A stretch of DNA of 64,000 bases from Capitella teleta (Eukaryota; Annelida; Polychaeta; Capitellidae): NCBI GenBank assembly GCA_000328365.1, contig KB308144.1:62221-126220 (forward strand). The letters run 5' to 3'. Position numbers and translations under genes: made by a program. Below the pieces are notes generated by a model, which had not been told where the DNA came from, did not search any database, and was given only the letters and a program-made list of their open reading frames with translations. Within the stretch, counting starts at the first letter, position 1; every line of letters begins with the position of its first letter. Below are positions 61,148-64,000 of this stretch, one piece after another.

Positions 61148-63344
61148 ATGTTTAAGAAGTAAGAAATTGATGTCCAATCATGATAATTCGAAATATAAAC
61201 TCCAATGTGCTAGCACGGAGTTCTATATGGCATGGTGGGCGATAATAAGTTGATTCATGAGATTGCAGCATTTTCAGTTGAGTTGTCAATTGGTCATTTG
61301 TGCTGGCAGATATTAGTTTTAGAAATTTATTGGTAGTGAGGATTTGAATCTAGTTTGGCAGCTGTGGCATAGGTACTCTTCATTTTAGCCGTTCAGCAGT
61401 CAGTGCGAATGAATCATTGAATGGGAGTTCACGAGGCAACCAAATGATAATGATCATAATCAAATGGCAAATCTGGCAAATTCTGAGTAGTACAGTAAAA
61501 GCTCGTTACAACAACACTCATTACACTGACAAATTCACTTATCGACAGCTTTTTGGTCGAAACCGATCTGCCACAATGTTAAAAGCCTGATACACTGACA
61601 AAATTCACTGTTCCCACACTGACAGGCAAAACGCCAAACAAATGTGCCTATAACATTGCAATCTAGCTCATTATAACGACAGGCCGTCGCCTTGAGGTCG
61701 CTTATGTTCAATGCCTTAAGACTGTCTCCGATGTTCACTGACCCACAATGGACGACTCACATGAATTAAAGTTCTGATATGGTTGGCATGTTATTGTTGC
61801 AATGTTTGTTTAAGCCTTTGTAAAAATATCAAAGATTCAATTCAATGGTTTGTTGGTAAACAGCTCAGATGAAAGGATTAAAGCTGTGAACGCCGACGCT
61901 GAACACAGAGAGTGAAATGCACATCTCCCGCTCAATTTAAGCAACGGATAGGTAGCGGTCGCCTTTGTCGGCTTTCAAAGCGTTATTGTTTGTTTTGATT
62001 ACAAAAGATAAAAGTACTTTGATCGTTGCCGATGATCGGAAAAATACTCTATGAATATTCAATGAACTCCAGCAACAGAGCGAGCGTTTGAGGTGTGAAT
62101 TCACAGCTTTTGCTAATGAAAGAATAAGACGCAAAAGACAAAAATTGTTCTTCCTTGTTACAACACAGTATGCATGTTAGGTAACACTACATACAGTAAA
62201 CCAATAGGCATTATGGAGTGACAATCATAACGTTACCATCATGACGGTCGATTGGTGCGTTATGTGCCAAATTCATTACACTGATAAATTCGTTACAACA
62301 ACCTATTTGCCTGAAACCAAACATGTCGTTGTAACGAGCTTTTACTGTATAACGAAGTACTGGTTAGGCCTATCAAATGCAGCATATGGTCTGCCATACA
62401 AAGCTCGCCTATCCTAATGAAAAATTGCCTTTCACCAACAATATTATTACAATGACATACTAATTTTCTCATGAATACACCACAAAACATCCATACATCA
62501 ATCATACTAATCATCATCATATCTCACGTCAATAGTTGTTATATCTCTTCTAAAAATATTCTATTTTCAACTTTTTGTACGATGCCGGCCTGATTTCCAA
62601 TAAAGGCCTAAAATTTCAATCCGAGCGACTCGCTGCTGGCGGATGTCTCCTTTGAGGGACGTTCGTGGCTGCCAGCACTTTTCCTAGTAAAAGTGGGACG
62701 TTGGTGATACGAAAAGAGTTCAGCAGTAAATGTAAAACTTGGATGAGTTGTTGTGGCCCTTTGCGAAATTGCAGGCTACAGCATGGACGCTGTTATATTT
62801 GTCAGATTATTTGCCTTCAGAATTGTAAGGTAACCTGGAAGCCTAAAATTTTAATTAGTGTGGACTCATTTTGGGCCTGACACGGTAGGATTGATCCACG
62901 GGTGATCGGGATCATCCATAATATAGGGCTAAGGTCTAGTTATCAAAAATGGCTATGGTACAGCATCTTTATTTCACAAGAGGATGCGTTATGAATACAT
63001 AAAAGGTCTATGCCATTCATTGTATTAAAATAATTGAAAAATGCTGGTTCAGATTTGCAATTTTGGTAGATTAGAATAGTATTGAGTGTATCGTATAGTA
63101 TGTATAGTATTGGAATTCATTTATAAGTTATAATGAGAATGTTATTTCAATTTCTCAATACTGTTGAGCATTCATTTATCATAATTTTTTGCAGGTTTGA
63201 TGAGAAGGAGCATGTGTCTGGCGTGAACAATGTGAAGTCGTCCATTCAAAAAGGAATTCGTTCAAAACTACTGGAGCAGCTTCCTTATATCCAGCCGTAT
63301 TTGGACCAAATCGTCCCCAAGAAAGAACTTAGAGTTGCAAAGTG
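61148..63344 (+). CDS. MCTS1: MCTS1 (MCT-1), 5' part; gene runs off the window
   Basis: MCTS1 pairs with DENR to promote re-initiation and 40S recycling in the cytoplasm; it has an N-terminal MCT domain and a C-terminal PUA RNA-binding domain. Exon 1 has only 11 coding bases (61148-61158, ATG TTT AAG AA, then GTAAGA), giving MFKK. Exon 2 (63195-63344) continues in phase with FDEKEHVSG, then LLEQLPYIQPYLDQIVPKKE, matching human MFKKFDEKENVS and EQFPGIEPWLNQIMPKK. The donor TG|GTGGGT would continue with the conserved Cys. About 53 of the usual 181 residues are present; the PUA part lies beyond the window. A 2-kb intron with a pogo-like MITE separates the exons. The exon 1 call rests on the exact four-residue match, phase and donor. 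Confidence 0.88.
61493..62347. mobile_element. 855-bp pogo/Tigger-like MITE in MCTS1 intron 1
   Basis: CAGTAAAAGCTCGTTACAAC at the left end is the exact reverse complement of the right end, which finishes AACGAGCTTTTACTG. TA lies directly outside both ends (61491-61492 and 62348-62349). The TIR resembles the CAGT-AAACCTCGTTATAAC termini of pogo/Tigger elements. Motifs such as CATTACACTGA recur inside both ends. There is no recognisable transposase, so it is non-autonomous. Confidence 0.85.
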
Positions 63345-64000
63345 GTGGGTTGATCTCTCTTTCTTTAGGTCCATTGTGATTTTGGCCTCGACTTATTTCT
63401 GAAATATGGCCAGCAACTTAATAAAATTTCAGTTGTTACGTTGTGCAAGACTTTAGTCTAACAAAACCGTGTAATTGTGACCCTCCACAACGAAATCAGT
63501 CTAAAGTCACAAAATTAAATTTCTGATCTTTTGGTATATTCATAAAGAGCTGCGAGTTACTTTTAAGTTTTAATAAAATGCAAAAATATAAATAAAGACC
63601 TTTAGTTAAGAAGTTAGGAGCATTTGAATCATGCGATGTTAAAATGCAGGAAAACGCAGTTGAATATTGCTTTGAATTTTCAATTGTTCAAGTACCGCAC
63701 GTGTGCGCCATGGTATCGGGGCGTCTTTCAGAGTTCACATCATAACCCGAACTATGACCCGTTGTAAATGCCTTCCATTGGCTACACTTGTAAACACAGA
63801 ATCTCAGGAAAACTGTCAATAGAATGCTCTGTTCAAGCTCTTTACAATGATACCTTTCATTGAAAAATCACATATCTGTATGTACCCATACTAAGCTCTT
63901 GAAACGACAACTAATTAACGCTTTTTCCTCGTTAAAATAGTTCATGATGACTACAAGTTAAACGGGGAGTCTATTATAATTGAAATTAAACCTGTTTATA
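63345..64000 (+). other. MCTS1 intron 2 (part)
   Basis: AT-rich intronic sequence running to the window edge, with no exon or repeat recognised. Confidence 0.6.

Overview
The window is animal nuclear DNA. Five protein-coding genes are split by introns with GT-AG junctions whose reading phases match from exon to exon. There is one canonical tRNA gene, and many decayed LINEs, small DNA transposons and simple repeats. The gene set (FIP1L1, an SLC22 transporter, a 7-repeat delta-type protocadherin, an Ovo zinc-finger factor, MCTS1), large AT-rich intergenic deserts and the absence of vertebrate-type repeats suggest an invertebrate bilaterian. A marine deuterostome or lophotrochozoan is my inference; the sequence alone does not let me name the species. 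No operons, CRISPR arrays, LTR elements or virus-like elements were recognised.

Layout. 0-4.3 kb: LINE debris, two hairpins and a 40-bp minisatellite array of about 17 copies. 4.7-15.0 kb (+): FIP1L1 in 12 exons. Its 8-kb first intron holds hAT debris, LINE fragments and a nearly complete LINE that itself carries a SINE. 15.7-23.8 kb (+): an SLC22-type membrane transporter in 12 exons, with a mariner-like MITE, LINE fragments, a 280-bp (AAAT)n tract and two introns of only about 44-52 bp. 23.9-33.4 kb: a gene-poor stretch with one possible housekeeping-type promoter near 26.8 kb and a tRNA-like SINE head near 31.6 kb. 33.4-39.4 kb (+): the protocadherin, with one large ectodomain exon and two tail exons. 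39.4-46.4 kb: a desert with a 681-bp mariner-like MITE. 46.4-52.1 kb (-): the Ovo-type transcription factor in 4 exons, with several perfect CRE palindromes in and beside it. 52.1-60.1 kb: another desert. 60.1 kb (-): tRNA-Lys(CTT). 61.1 kb to the window edge (+): the first two exons of MCTS1, separated by an intron carrying an 855-bp pogo/Tigger-like MITE.

The genes do not form a pathway. FIP1L1 acts in mRNA 3'-end formation and MCTS1 in translation re-initiation and recycling; both are housekeeping. SLC22 is a solute carrier, the protocadherin a cell-adhesion protein and Ovo an epithelial or germline regulator. The last two are flanked by long non-coding tracts, as is common for developmental genes. 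I did not find a new biological system. The observations most worth checking are two strongly over-represented short motifs (TGACGTCA and TGCGTTATG), a start-stop uORF on the protocadherin, tandem acceptor sites in FIP1L1, and a LINE whose N-terminal finger region has become an in-frame minisatellite.
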